Positions 56,232 through 64,000 of a stretch of DNA of 64,000 nucleotides are shown here, piece after piece (the stretch's first letter is position 1; every line of letters begins with the position of its first letter). Under the pieces are notes generated by a model. That model made no database searches. It was not told the origin of the DNA and worked only from the letters and a program-made list of their open reading frames with translations. The stretch spans positions 4,357,001 through 4,421,000 of the forward strand of contig NZ_CP075185.1 in the NCBI RefSeq assembly GCF_020510685.1, in the 5' to 3' direction. The DNA comes from Dechloromonas denitrificans. GTDB lineage: Bacteria > Pseudomonadota > Gammaproteobacteria > Burkholderiales > Rhodocyclaceae. Made by a program: the position numbers and the translations under genes.

Positions 56232-57197
56232 ATGGCAAGCAACGACATCCGACTCTCGGTCGCTGAAGAGCGCACCATCTACCACGTGGCCGACATCGAG
56301 CGCGCCATGGAGGACGCGGCTGGCAACCGCAACGAAGCCCTGGCCAGCTACTACGAGAAAATGCGCCAGCGCGGCGGCGGCCGTTTCCTGGTCCGCCCGA
56401 ACGGCGCCGACATGATCGACGAGCTCTACGACAGCTGCCCCAACTTCACTGAAGTGATCGACGACCTGAAGAAGTACATCGCGCTGTCGGTGGCCGGCAA
56501 CGAGCCGATGAGTTTCACGCCGATCCTGCTGCTCGGCGAGCCGGGCATCGGCAAGACCCACTTCGCCCGCGAGCTGGCCGGCAAGCTCGGCACTGGCCAC
56601 GAATTCATCTCGATGAGTTCGCTGACCGCCGGCTGGATTCTTTCCGGCGCTTCGGCACAGTGGAACAACGCCAAGCCGGGCAAGGTGGCGCACACTTTGG
56701 TGCATGGCGACTTCGCCAACCCCATCGTGGTGCTCGACGAAGTGGACAAGGCTGGCGGCGATTCGCGCTACGACCCGATGGGCTCGCTGTACAACCTGCT
56801 CGAAAAGGACACGGCGCGCAGCTTCAAAGACGAATTCATCGATATCGACATCGACGCCTCGCACATCCTGTGGGTGACCACGGCCAACGACGAGCGTTCG
56901 ATCCCCGAACCGATCCTCAACCGGATGAATGTCTACGAGGTGCCGCGCCCGGACCACGATGCCGCCATCAGCATCGCCGCCGCCCTGTACCGCGAGATCG
57001 TCAGCCAGCACGACTGGGGCTTCCCGCCGGAAGCCGACGAGGCCGTGCTCGAACGGCTCGGTTCGCTGCCGCCGCGCGACATGCGCAAGCGCCTGATGGC
57101 CGCCTTCGGCACGGCCAAGCTGGAAGGGCGCAACAGCCTGGTGGCCGGTGATTTTGAAATGGCCCGCATGGGCCGCAGCCGGAAGATCGGCTTCTGA
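56232..57197 (+). CDS. Lon-like AAA+ ATPase without protease domain
   Basis: 321 aa, strong SD AGGAGGAA. A helical N-terminus of about 95 residues is followed by an AAA+ module most like that of Lon: Walker A LLLGEPGIGKTHFARELA (about 98-115), Walker B IVVLDEVDKAGGD, a SLYNLLEKDTARSFKDEFIDIDIDAS block matching Lon's ALLEVLDPEQN...F.DHYLEVDYDLS, sensor 1 TTANDE and arginine finger region ILNRMNVYEVP. No Ser-Lys protease domain and no Lon N-domain are present. Probably a remodelling ATPase; the partner is unknown. Downstream 99 bases lie before the MFS gene. Confidence 0.75.
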   Translation: MASNDIRLSVAEERTIYHVADIERAMEDAAGNRNEALASYYEKMRQRGGGRFLVRPNGADMIDELYDSCPNFTEVIDDLKKYIALSVAGNEPMSFTPILLLGEPGIGKTHFARELAGKLGTGHEFISMSSLTAGWILSGASAQWNNAKPGKVAHTLVHGDFANPIVVLDEVDKAGGDSRYDPMGSLYNLLEKDTARSFKDEFIDIDIDASHILWVTTANDERSIPEPILNRMNVYEVPRPDHDAAISIAAALYREIVSQHDWGFPPEADEAVLERLGSLPPRDMRKRLMAAFGTAKLEGRNSLVAGDFEMARMGRSRKIGF

Positions 57198-57296
57198 CCG
57201 GGCGGGGGCCGCACGCGCCCCCGCTTGCTTGCCTCACCGGGCTCGCCAACCGGCCGGGCTGCGGTATGCTTGGCGGCCGCTTTCCCCCTTGCCGCC

Positions 57297-58478
57297 ATGC
57301 GCAATCCGGTTCCCGTCATCGTCATCGCCCAGCTGTTCGGCACCTCGCTGTGGTTCTCCGCCAACAGCGCGGCCGACGACCTGAGTCGCCAATGGGGCAT
57401 CACACCGGCCGATCTCGGCACGCTGACCAATGCGGTGCAGCTCGGCTTCATCATCGGCACGCTGAGCTTCGCCATTTCCGGCCTGGCTGACCGCTATGCC
57501 GCCAGCCGCATCTTTGCCGTCTGCGCCATCGGCGGGGCGCTGGCCAATGCCGCTTTCGCGCTGTTCGCCAGCGGCATGGCGAGCGGCGTGGCGCTACGCT
57601 TTGCCGTCGGCCTCTGCCTGGCCGGCGTGTACCCGCTGGGCATGAAACTGGTCGTCAGCTGGGTGCCGGAGCGGGCCGGCAACGCGCTCGCCCAACTGGT
57701 CGGCATGCTGACCCTGGGCACCGCACTGCCGCACGGCATACGCCTGGCCGGCGCCGGCTGGGCATGGCAGACGACCATTCTTGTTGCATCCGGTCTGGCC
57801 GTCCTGGCCGCGGCGCTGATTTTCCATCTCGGCGACGGCCCGCATCTAAAGCGCCGCCACGATGCTCCGCCGCTGCGTCTCGGGCGAGTCTTCTACAGTT
57901 TTTCGATCAGCGAATTCCGCGCCGCCGCTTTCGGCTACTTCGGCCACCAGTGGGAGTTGTATGCCTTCTGGACGCTGACCCCGGCCCTCGTCATCCTCAG
58001 CGGACTAGCAACCCCCGGCAGCTCGGCGCTTTCCGGCTTTGCCTTCGCCATCATCGCGATTGGGGCGCTCGGCTGCCTGGCTGGCGGCTGGGCCAGCCAA
58101 CGGATCGGCAGCGCCCGGGTAGCCGCCATGGCGCTCGCCCTATCGGCGCTGTGCTGCGCGCTCTACCCGGTTGCCGGGAGCTGGCCGGAATGGGCAAAAA
58201 TCGTCTTATTGCTGTTGTGGGGCGCCACGGTCGTTGCCGACTCACCGCATTTCTCGGCCCTCTCGGCCCGCGCCTGTCCGCCGGAAATCGTCGGCAGCGC
58301 CCTGGCTTTCCAGAACGCCATCGGTTTCGCCATCACCATGCTGTCGATTCACCTCGGCACGCTCTGGATCAGCGAGTGGGGCATCGACATCGCCTGGCTG
58401 CTGCTGCCCGGTCCGATCATCGGACTGCTCGGCCTGTCGCCGCTCTGGCGCAAAGGGCCGGCCAAGGCTGGCGCATAA
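57297..58478 (+). CDS. MFS transporter
   Basis: 393 aa with about twelve helices. Start MRNPVPVIVIAQLFGTSLWFSANS; helix 2-3 loop FAISGLADRYAASRIF is a modified MFS motif A (G-x-x-x-D-R). The second half begins after LKRRHDAPPLRLG. The substrate is not evident. The chosen start fits the first helix, although its SD is poor; an in-frame upstream extension is GC-rich and not hydrophobic. It converges on the minus-strand small gene. Confidence 0.8.
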   Translation: MRNPVPVIVIAQLFGTSLWFSANSAADDLSRQWGITPADLGTLTNAVQLGFIIGTLSFAISGLADRYAASRIFAVCAIGGALANAAFALFASGMASGVALRFAVGLCLAGVYPLGMKLVVSWVPERAGNALAQLVGMLTLGTALPHGIRLAGAGWAWQTTILVASGLAVLAAALIFHLGDGPHLKRRHDAPPLRLGRVFYSFSISEFRAAAFGYFGHQWELYAFWTLTPALVILSGLATPGSSALSGFAFAIIAIGALGCLAGGWASQRIGSARVAAMALALSALCCALYPVAGSWPEWAKIVLLLLWGATVVADSPHFSALSARACPPEIVGSALAFQNAIGFAITMLSIHLGTLWISEWGIDIAWLLLPGPIIGLLGLSPLWRKGPAKAGA

Positions 58479-58515
58479 CGCGGGTATTGCACCTTCTTGG
58501 CAATAGCCAAGCGGA

Positions 58516-58767
58516 CTATGCCGCCATCGGTATGCCGGGAAGCAGATGTTCGAGGCGACGCATTTCCGCATTCAGCGCGACCTGCTGGCCCGCCGTCAGC
58601 ATGCGATGCCCAGCGCGCCATTCGCACTGGGCATTCTGGGCGAGCACACCAGCCCGATGCAGAGCACTGGCAATCTCCCGCACCCCGGATTGGCGAATCT
58701 GCCGACCGTCGCTCAATTCGGCAACGAATTCATTCTTTTCGAGAACTACGCTTGCATTGATTGTCAT
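58516..58767 (-). CDS. Small protein of unknown function downstream of hoxC
   Basis: 83 aa, ATG with a strong SD (GGAGG six bases before). Soluble and mixed charge: starts MTINASVVLEKNEFVAELSDG and ends in LNAEMRRLEHLLPGIPMAA, with one Cys and a C-terminal amphipathic helix. No family recognised. It is 133 bases after hoxC on the same strand, so it may be the distal gene of the hox unit. That gap contains no clear promoter. Confidence 0.6.
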   Translation of the reverse strand: MTINASVVLEKNEFVAELSDGRQIRQSGVREIASALHRAGVLAQNAQCEWRAGHRMLTAGQQVALNAEMRRLEHLLPGIPMAA

Positions 58768-58900
58768 GGCTACACCTCCGATGAACAGAGGTTACTGCGA
58801 TGCCAAAACAATAGGCCGTGGCATATTCCACACTTACCGGCAGATAGTCGAAAGTCCGCGATTCAGAAGCTGCTTTCGATGCCGTAAACGGTTGTGCCAC

Positions 58901-60337
58901 TCAATGTACGGTGCACACCATGCACGGATCGAACGAGCGCACAACATGCTGCACGGTCGGCAGCGCGCCGTCGCCGGCCGGCAGGCCGATCAGGGCCTGT
59001 TCGAGCGGGCCGGGCTGGCCTGCGCGGTCGCGCGGCGAGAAATTCCAGGTAGTCGGCGCGATGATCTGGTAGCGCTCGATGCGGCCGCGTTTGACGCTCA
59101 ACCAGTGGCCCAGGCCACCGCGTGCCGCTTCGACCAGTCCGACGCCTTCGCCGGATTCCGGCAGTGGCGCCGGCTGGCAGAATGCTTCGCCGGGGACGAT
59201 GGCGCGGACCCATTGCTCCATCGCCGGCAGTACCGTGGCCAGTTCGATCATGCGGGCGACGATGCGGACCGTGACGCTGCCGCCGTGGCTGGCGACCAGA
59301 TCGCGGGCGAGTGGGTTGCCGGCCACCAGCTGGCGGGCCAGGGCGCCGGTTTCGACGACCTGGCCGGCATAGCGCGGCGCCTTGCACCAGGTATAGGCGC
59401 CCGCCTTCTCGGCATTGACGACGGTTTCGCCGCGGGCGGGCGGGTATGGCGGACTCTCGGCCAGCCAGGCGTGGCGGGTGTCTTCGGTGATTTTTGCCGG
59501 GTCGAGTTGGTCGAGAATGCCCTCGTCGGGGGCGCGATCCGGTTGCCAGAGGCCGCTGGCAAACAGGCCATAGGCGCCGTAGGAAAGAAAACGATCGGTC
59601 GCCCGGCCGGTCCGCTCCAGCGCCAGATCGGTGGCGGCGCGCAGGAACAGCGGGAAATCGGCACTGCGCCCGGCGGCCCAGGCCTGTAGGGCTTGTCCGT
59701 CGGCCAGCGCGGCAAAATTCTCGAGGCGGTCGCCGAGCAGCGCCCCTTCGAGGAAGGCGCGAAACTCGCGCAGCACCGCCAGCACGCGGGTGCGCTCGGC
59801 CGCCGTCATCGCCTTGCTGCTGCCCCCCGGCTGGATGGCCAGCGTGTGCGGCCAGCGCCCGGCAAGCAGGCCGATCAGATGAAAGAAACGGGCACGCGCC
59901 TGCAGCGCCGGGCCACTGGCCTGGCCTTTGACCGCCATGAAGCGAGCGGCCGTTTGGTCGTACCAGGGCCGCCCGGCATAGGCCGGACGGGCGAAATCCG
60001 GCATGAAGAACAGGTAGAAATGGGTCAGGTGATCGGCCAGATTTTCGGTGGCCAGGATCAAGCGCTGGACCAGCACACCGTTCGCTGGCGGGGTGACGCC
60101 GGCCAGATCGGCCAACGCCGCGGCCGCCGCCGCCGACTGGGCAACCGAGCAGATGCCGCAGATGCGCGGCACGATGGCCAGCGAGTCCTCCGCCAGACGG
60201 CCGACCAGGATCTGCTCGAAGCCGCGAAAGAGCGGCGAATTGACCTGTGCCGCGACGACCTGCCCGGCCTCGACATCGAGACCGACTTCAAGATCGCCTT
60301 CGACGCGATTGAACGGGCCGAGCTGGATCCGCTTCAT
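58901..60337 (-). CDS. hoxC: HoxC/HupV, large subunit of the regulatory [NiFe] hydrogenase
   Basis: 478 aa. The N-terminal nickel motif is PRICGICSVAQS (C60, C63) and the C-terminal DPCMVCTVH (C472, C475). The protein ends at that His with no cleavable extension, as in H2-sensing hydrogenases and unlike catalytic large subunits. FNRVEGDLEV is the L0 motif. With HoxB it detects H2 in the cytoplasm. The ATG overlaps the hoxB stop (ATGA). Confidence 0.95.
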   Translation of the reverse strand: MKRIQLGPFNRVEGDLEVGLDVEAGQVVAAQVNSPLFRGFEQILVGRLAEDSLAIVPRICGICSVAQSAAAAAALADLAGVTPPANGVLVQRLILATENLADHLTHFYLFFMPDFARPAYAGRPWYDQTAARFMAVKGQASGPALQARARFFHLIGLLAGRWPHTLAIQPGGSSKAMTAAERTRVLAVLREFRAFLEGALLGDRLENFAALADGQALQAWAAGRSADFPLFLRAATDLALERTGRATDRFLSYGAYGLFASGLWQPDRAPDEGILDQLDPAKITEDTRHAWLAESPPYPPARGETVVNAEKAGAYTWCKAPRYAGQVVETGALARQLVAGNPLARDLVASHGGSVTVRIVARMIELATVLPAMEQWVRAIVPGEAFCQPAPLPESGEGVGLVEAARGGLGHWLSVKRGRIERYQIIAPTTWNFSPRDRAGQPGPLEQALIGLPAGDGALPTVQHVVRSFDPCMVCTVH

Positions 60338-61329
60338 TTCTGCGCCTTCTTGACGGCCGGCCGGACTACCGGATGATCGACCACGGCGTTGTCGCGCACC
60401 CGTTTCGGGGTCGCCGACTTGGAGAGGGCCGCCAGGGCGACGAACCAGGCCTTCGGCATGTCGGTCGGCAAACCGATCGGGATGCCGGCGACCTTAGGCG
60501 TCTGCTGAAAAGCATGGCCGGGCGCTTCGAACCCCGGCTCGGTACAGGCGATGCAGGCGAAGCCCCCCTTCACACAGGAGCCGTTGCCGTTCCACGGCCG
60601 CAGGTTGCAGTCGGCGTGTGCCTGGGTGCCCTTGCAGCCGAGGTTTTCCATCAGGCAACCGAGATCGGAATGCTTTTCGGCGCTCGCCTTGAACTCGTAA
60701 AACTCGTTGCGCCCGCAACCGTGGTGCACGAGCTGGTCGGCATAGAGCAGCGGCCGGCCAAATTCATCCAGATCGGCGACGCTCAGGCCTTCCAGCGCCA
60801 GCTTTTCGAGGGTGTCGACGATCCAGCCGGGATGAGTCGGGCAGCCGGCGATATTGACCACCGGCAGCCCGCCGCGCGACTGGAAGCTCGCCCCGAGCAG
60901 GCCGCCCAGCGTGTTGGTGTCGTACTGCAGACCGCAGGCTTCCAGCGGATTGCCCGGCGTACTGGCCGACAGGCCGCCATACGCCGTGCATGAACCGATG
61001 GCGAACACCCACCTGGCCTGGCCGGCCAGCCGTTCGACCCATTCGGTCAGGGGCCGGCCGTTGCCGGCCATCAGGTGGAACTTGCCGCTGCCATTCGGGC
61101 CGCGCAGCATGGCGCCTTCGACACACAACACATCGAAGGCGAGCCGGCCGGCGGCACAGTCTTCGAGCACCTGCTGCGCTTCTTCGCCGCTTTCCAGCGA
61201 CAGCGCCGGGTGCCAGAGAAATTCGATGCCGGCATCGCGCAATTCGTCGAACAGCGGGCGCGGCTCGACACACAGCATCGACTGCGTGCAGCCACCGCAA
61301 CCGCCACTTTGCAGCCAGAGGATTTTCAT
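60334..61329 (-). CDS. hoxB: HoxB/HupU, small subunit of the regulatory [NiFe] hydrogenase
   Basis: 331 aa. Fe-S cluster ligands: proximal C11 and C14 in LQSGGCGGC, IGSCTAYGG, NIAGCPTHPGW, then medial/distal region HHGCGRNEFYEF ... CLMENLGCKG ... CNLRPWNGNGSC ... CIACTEPGF. There is no Tat signal peptide, so it stays in the cytoplasm as expected for the sensor. A basic C-terminal tail (VRPAVKKAQK) follows. It overlaps hoxA and hoxC by four bases each. Confidence 0.95.
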   Translation of the reverse strand: MKILWLQSGGCGGCTQSMLCVEPRPLFDELRDAGIEFLWHPALSLESGEEAQQVLEDCAAGRLAFDVLCVEGAMLRGPNGSGKFHLMAGNGRPLTEWVERLAGQARWVFAIGSCTAYGGLSASTPGNPLEACGLQYDTNTLGGLLGASFQSRGGLPVVNIAGCPTHPGWIVDTLEKLALEGLSVADLDEFGRPLLYADQLVHHGCGRNEFYEFKASAEKHSDLGCLMENLGCKGTQAHADCNLRPWNGNGSCVKGGFACIACTEPGFEAPGHAFQQTPKVAGIPIGLPTDMPKAWFVALAALSKSATPKRVRDNAVVDHPVVRPAVKKAQK

Positions 61330-62804
61330 TCGGCCGGCTCCAGCCCGTAGCGCACCAGCTTGCTGCGCAGGCCGACGCGCGACAGGCCGAGTTCACGGGC
61401 CGCCCGCGACTTGTTGCCGCGATGACGGCCCATGGCCTCCTTCAGGACGCGCTGTTCAAGCTGATCCATCCGTTCGCGCAGACCGCCGGTCAAGCCGTCG
61501 GCGACCTGCGCTGCATCGGCCGCCAGCGCGTCATTCGAACGTGCACCGAGCAGGCGCGGCGACAGCAGATCGGCACCAAGCAGCACACTGTCGGCCAATG
61601 CCACCATGCGCAGGATTTCATTCTGCAATTCGCGGACATTGCCCGGCCAGCGGTAGGCGCTCAGCCCGGCGAGCGCTGCCTCGCTGAAGCCGTCGGCCGC
61701 CTTGTCGAGCGCCCGGGCACTGGTCTGCAGCAGATGCCGGGCGAGCAGCGGCAGATCCATCGGCCGTTCGCGCAGCGGCGCGACATGCAGCGAAATGGTC
61801 GCCAGCCGGTAATAGAGATCCTCGCGGAAGCGGCCGGTCCGGACATCTTCTTCGAGATCACGATTGGTCGCAGCAATCACCCGGACATCGACATTGACCG
61901 CGCGATTGCTACCGAGCGGCCGGAATTCGCCTTCCTGCAGGACGCGCAGCAGCTTGACCTGGAAAGCCGGGCTGGTCTCGCCGATTTCGTCGAGGAACAA
62001 GGTGCCGCCGTCGGCCTGCTGAAAGAGGCCGACGCGATCTTCGACGGCGCCGGTAAAGGCGCCGCGCTTGTAGCCGAACAGTTCGGATTCGAGCAGGCTG
62101 TCGGGCAGGGCGCCGCAGTTTTCGGTGATGAAGGGCCGGTCGGCGCGCCGGCTCTCGTAATGGATGGCGCGGGCGACCATTTCCTTGCCGGTTCCCGACT
62201 CACCGGTCACCATCACCGACAGATCGTAGGGGGCGACGCGCCGGACCAGCGCGCAGACCGCATCGAGCGGGCTGCCCGGAGCGCGGATCAGCGCACCCAG
62301 GCCGAAGCGGATTTTGACCTTCTCCTGCTTGCTGTCGACGCGTTTTTTGAGCACCGGCTCGGCACAGCGCAGATCGAGGGTCAGCCGCTGGTTTTCCTGC
62401 TGCAGACGCCACACTTCGGCGGCGCGCTGCAGCGTCAACAGCAGCTGTTCCGGCTGCCAGGGCTTCAACAGGTATTGCCAGATACCGGCTTCGTTGACCC
62501 CGGAGATGATGTCTTCGGCATCGCTGTAACCCGACAAGATAATGCGTACGACGTCCGGCCAGCGCAGGCGGACTTCCTTGAGGAATTCGACACCGGTCGT
62601 ACCAGGCATCCGCTGGTCGCAGAGCACGATGCGGATGGCGGCGGTGAACTGCTCGCGTTCGAGGACTTCCAGACCGTCCGCCGCGCCGGACGCGCAGAAA
62701 ACCTCGAAATCCTCCTCCAGCGTGCGGCGCAGGGCTTCCTGCGAGCGTACCTCGTCATCGACGACAAGAATGGCGGGAAGGCGGCGCAGGCTGGCTTGGC
62801 TCAT
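61326..62804 (-). CDS. hoxA: HoxA/HupR, NtrC-family sigma-54 activator of hydrogenase genes
   Basis: 492 aa. Receiver domain (about 10-125) with D63 in LCDQRMPG, and K in [12 protein letters not shown]+ sigma-54 interaction domain (about 170-405) with Walker [23 protein letters not shown] and [24 protein letters not shown] Fis-type HTH closes it ([20 protein letters not shown]). In characterised systems the unphosphorylated form activates. It overlaps hypX and hoxB. Candidate target promoters lie at 52200 and 56134. Confidence 0.94.
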   Translation of the reverse strand: MSQASLRRLPAILVVDDEVRSQEALRRTLEEDFEVFCASGAADGLEVLEREQFTAAIRIVLCDQRMPGTTGVEFLKEVRLRWPDVVRIILSGYSDAEDIISGVNEAGIWQYLLKPWQPEQLLLTLQRAAEVWRLQQENQRLTLDLRCAEPVLKKRVDSKQEKVKIRFGLGALIRAPGSPLDAVCALVRRVAPYDLSVMVTGESGTGKEMVARAIHYESRRADRPFITENCGALPDSLLESELFGYKRGAFTGAVEDRVGLFQQADGGTLFLDEIGETSPAFQVKLLRVLQEGEFRPLGSNRAVNVDVRVIAATNRDLEEDVRTGRFREDLYYRLATISLHVAPLRERPMDLPLLARHLLQTSARALDKAADGFSEAALAGLSAYRWPGNVRELQNEILRMVALADSVLLGADLLSPRLLGARSNDALAADAAQVADGLTGGLRERMDQLEQRVLKEAMGRHRGNKSRAARELGLSRVGLRSKLVRYGLEPAE

Positions 62805-64000
62805 GCGGGAATTTTCCAGTCGAGATCGCGGTGGCGGGCGAGGTGGCGCGGCGTCCAGGAATGCGGCGTGCGGGCGACGAAATGATAACGCGCGACGTGA
62901 TAGGACGGATCGAAACCGTAGAAGTTACGGCGCATTTCCTGCAACTCTTCCGCCCGATAAGCAGCCAGCGGTTTCAGCGCCTCATCGGCGGCCCGCCGCT
63001 GCTGTTTGGCGACCAGGCGTTCGGGCAGATCGCCGGCTGCCGCCAGTTCGGCGGCCCGCCGGGCGACATCGACGGCAAAGCCGGGCCCCGGCAGACAGGC
63101 ATCGTAAAAGCCGAGGCGGACCGCTTCCGCCGCCGTCATCGGCAGACGATGGCGCAGGATGGCCGCAGCCCCGGCCAGGCCGACGCGCGGCGGCAGCAGA
63201 TAGCTCCAGAATTCCGAGCCGTACAGGTTGCCCATGTTCTTGTAATGCGGATTGAGCATCACCCCGTCGCGCACCCAGACAAAATCCGCCGCCCGGGCCA
63301 GGAAGCAGCCGCCGGCCCCGGCATTGCCGCCGATGGCCGCCACCGTCAGCTGCGTCGCGCAACAGAGGATGGCTTCGGCCAGATCATCGATGGCATTGAT
63401 ATTGGCCCACGATTCGTCGGCCGGACTGTCGGCCGCTTCGATGGTGTTCAGATGGATGCCGTTCGACCAGAAATCGCTGCCGCCGCGCAACACGATCACC
63501 CGCGTCGGCCGCGCCGTCGCCCAGCGGAAGGCTTCGCTCAGGCGCCAGCATTGCGCCGTGCTCATCGCCCCGTTGTAAAACTCGAAAGACAGGAAACCGA
63601 CGTCGCCGGCCTCTTCGTAGGCAATATCCTGCCAGGTCGGCGTCACCGACTTCCACCAGCCGGCCAGCGGCAATTCCGGCAACGCCAGCGCCTCGGGAAA
63701 GGCACCAGTCAGCGGCAGCTTGAAGCCGCCAGCCCGTCGGGCATGGCCGAGCCACAGCGCGCCGTCCGCCGTGGCCCGCAGGACGGCCGTTTCCCGCCGC
63801 CCGAGCAGGCGGCCCGGTTGGCCTTTCAGCTGGCCTTCCGGCCAGGCATCGAACAGATGACACGGCTGGCCGAACAGGCTATCGGCCACGCCGGGCTGGC
63901 CGTCGGCAGCGTTCAGCCGGGCGAGAATGCTGGCACTGCTGTCGCGCAGCCAGTCGATCGCCCGAGCCGCCTGCTTCATCACGCCGTGCGCCTGACCGGG
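62801..64000 (-). CDS. hypX: HypX (HoxX), hydrogenase CO-ligand synthesis enzyme (3' part only)
   Basis: The frame is open to the right edge, and 399 C-terminal codons are visible (full proteins are about 560-600 aa). The visible part begins in the formyltransferase C-domain (FGQPCHLFDAWPEGQLKGQPGRLL) and continues through the enoyl-CoA hydratase-like domain with FNG-like FEFYNGAMSTAQC, LRGGSDFWSNGIHLNTIE and GGNAGAGGCFLARAADFVW, ending DLDWKIPA. HypX makes CO from formyl-tetrahydrofolate for the active-site iron under oxic conditions. An internal ATG at 63979 is not the real start. The stop overlaps the hoxA ATG. Confidence 0.93.
   Translation of the reverse strand, partial: PGQAHGVMKQAARAIDWLRDSSASILARLNAADGQPGVADSLFGQPCHLFDAWPEGQLKGQPGRLLGRRETAVLRATADGALWLGHARRAGGFKLPLTGAFPEALALPELPLAGWWKSVTPTWQDIAYEEAGDVGFLSFEFYNGAMSTAQCWRLSEAFRWATARPTRVIVLRGGSDFWSNGIHLNTIEAADSPADESWANINAIDDLAEAILCCATQLTVAAIGGNAGAGGCFLARAADFVWVRDGVMLNPHYKNMGNLYGSEFWSYLLPPRVGLAGAAAILRHRLPMTAAEAVRLGFYDACLPGPGFAVDVARRAAELAAAGDLPERLVAKQQRRAADEALKPLAAYRAEELQEMRRNFYGFDPSYHVARYHFVARTPHSWTPRHLARHRDLDWKIPA

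Noticed and set aside
58884..58900. TGGCAC-N5-TTTAC just after hoxC, resembling a sigma-54 promoter for the small gene
   Set aside because: The -24 block is perfect, but the invariant GC of the -12 block is absent (TA instead), so it is probably chance.

Overview
The window is GC-rich chromosomal DNA from a Gram-negative bacterium, most likely a betaproteobacterium of the Rhodocyclales (Dechloromonas/Azonexus type). The assignment is an inference from the lipopolysaccharide genes, the pilGHIJ cluster, the TetR-pcm-rhodanese-tolC-waaA order, ccoG next to an NsrR-type regulator, and a Cupriavidus-like H2-sensing hydrogenase module. Coding density is very high. Most neighbouring genes overlap by ATGA or TGATG junctions, and no gap exceeds about 250 bases. 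I saw no rRNA, tRNA, CRISPR array, insertion sequence or prophage.

Layout. 1-1844: type IV pilus chemotaxis operon pilGHIJ, with pilJ cut by the window edge. 2005-5111: thiD-thiE-hemL-gdx operon. 5103-6545: mgtE. 6608-12310: a tightly overlapped minus-strand operon uppP-yqiA-RNase II-tonB-like-aroE-mtgA. 12344-15808: a cysteine-cluster protein, then permease, redox thioredoxin, ArsN2-like acetyltransferase and rlmA. 15828-20498: tripartite MacAB/outer-membrane-factor efflux. 20596-23933: an unusual lipoprotein hydrolase, a BepA-like M48 protease and a Spy-like chaperone preceded by a three-repeat CpxR-type box. 24083-26196: thiC with TPP riboswitch, a Shine-Dalgarno-masking hairpin and a terminator. 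26308-30773: a two-domain carbonic anhydrase, a TetR regulator with a 32-bp perfect palindrome, pcm, rhodanese and tolC. 30739-38936: envelope genes waaA, waaC, a WaaE-like transferase, UDP-glucuronate epimerase-like, glmS, apaH and an OlsB/OlsA-like pair. 39017-46762: lipoprotein, PfkB kinase, DUF3426, prmA, accCB, aroQ, nucleotidyltransferase-like and mpl. 46859-49135: maeB.

49240-64000 is the most distinctive part, a nickel and hydrogen region. It holds a TonB-dependent receptor, a NiCoT nickel permease, the PAS histidine kinase hoxJ/hupT, nikR, then an nsrR/ccoG pair, a Lon-like AAA+ ATPase, an MFS transporter and a small orphan gene, and finally hoxC, hoxB, hoxA and the 3' part of hypX. 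The order hypX-hoxA-hoxB-hoxC ... hoxJ-NiCoT matches the Cupriavidus megaplasmid order, but about 5 kb of other genes separate hoxC from hoxJ. HoxB and HoxC form the regulatory [NiFe] hydrogenase, which senses H2. HoxJ passes the signal to HoxA, an NtrC-type sigma-54 activator. HypX makes the active-site CO under oxic conditions. NikR, the permease and perhaps the receptor supply nickel. Two sigma-54-like promoters lie in this region: one, overlapping a NikR-like operator, precedes the nickel permease, and the other precedes the Lon-like ATPase. Both are candidate HoxA targets. The structural hydrogenase genes are not in the window and may lie beyond its right edge.
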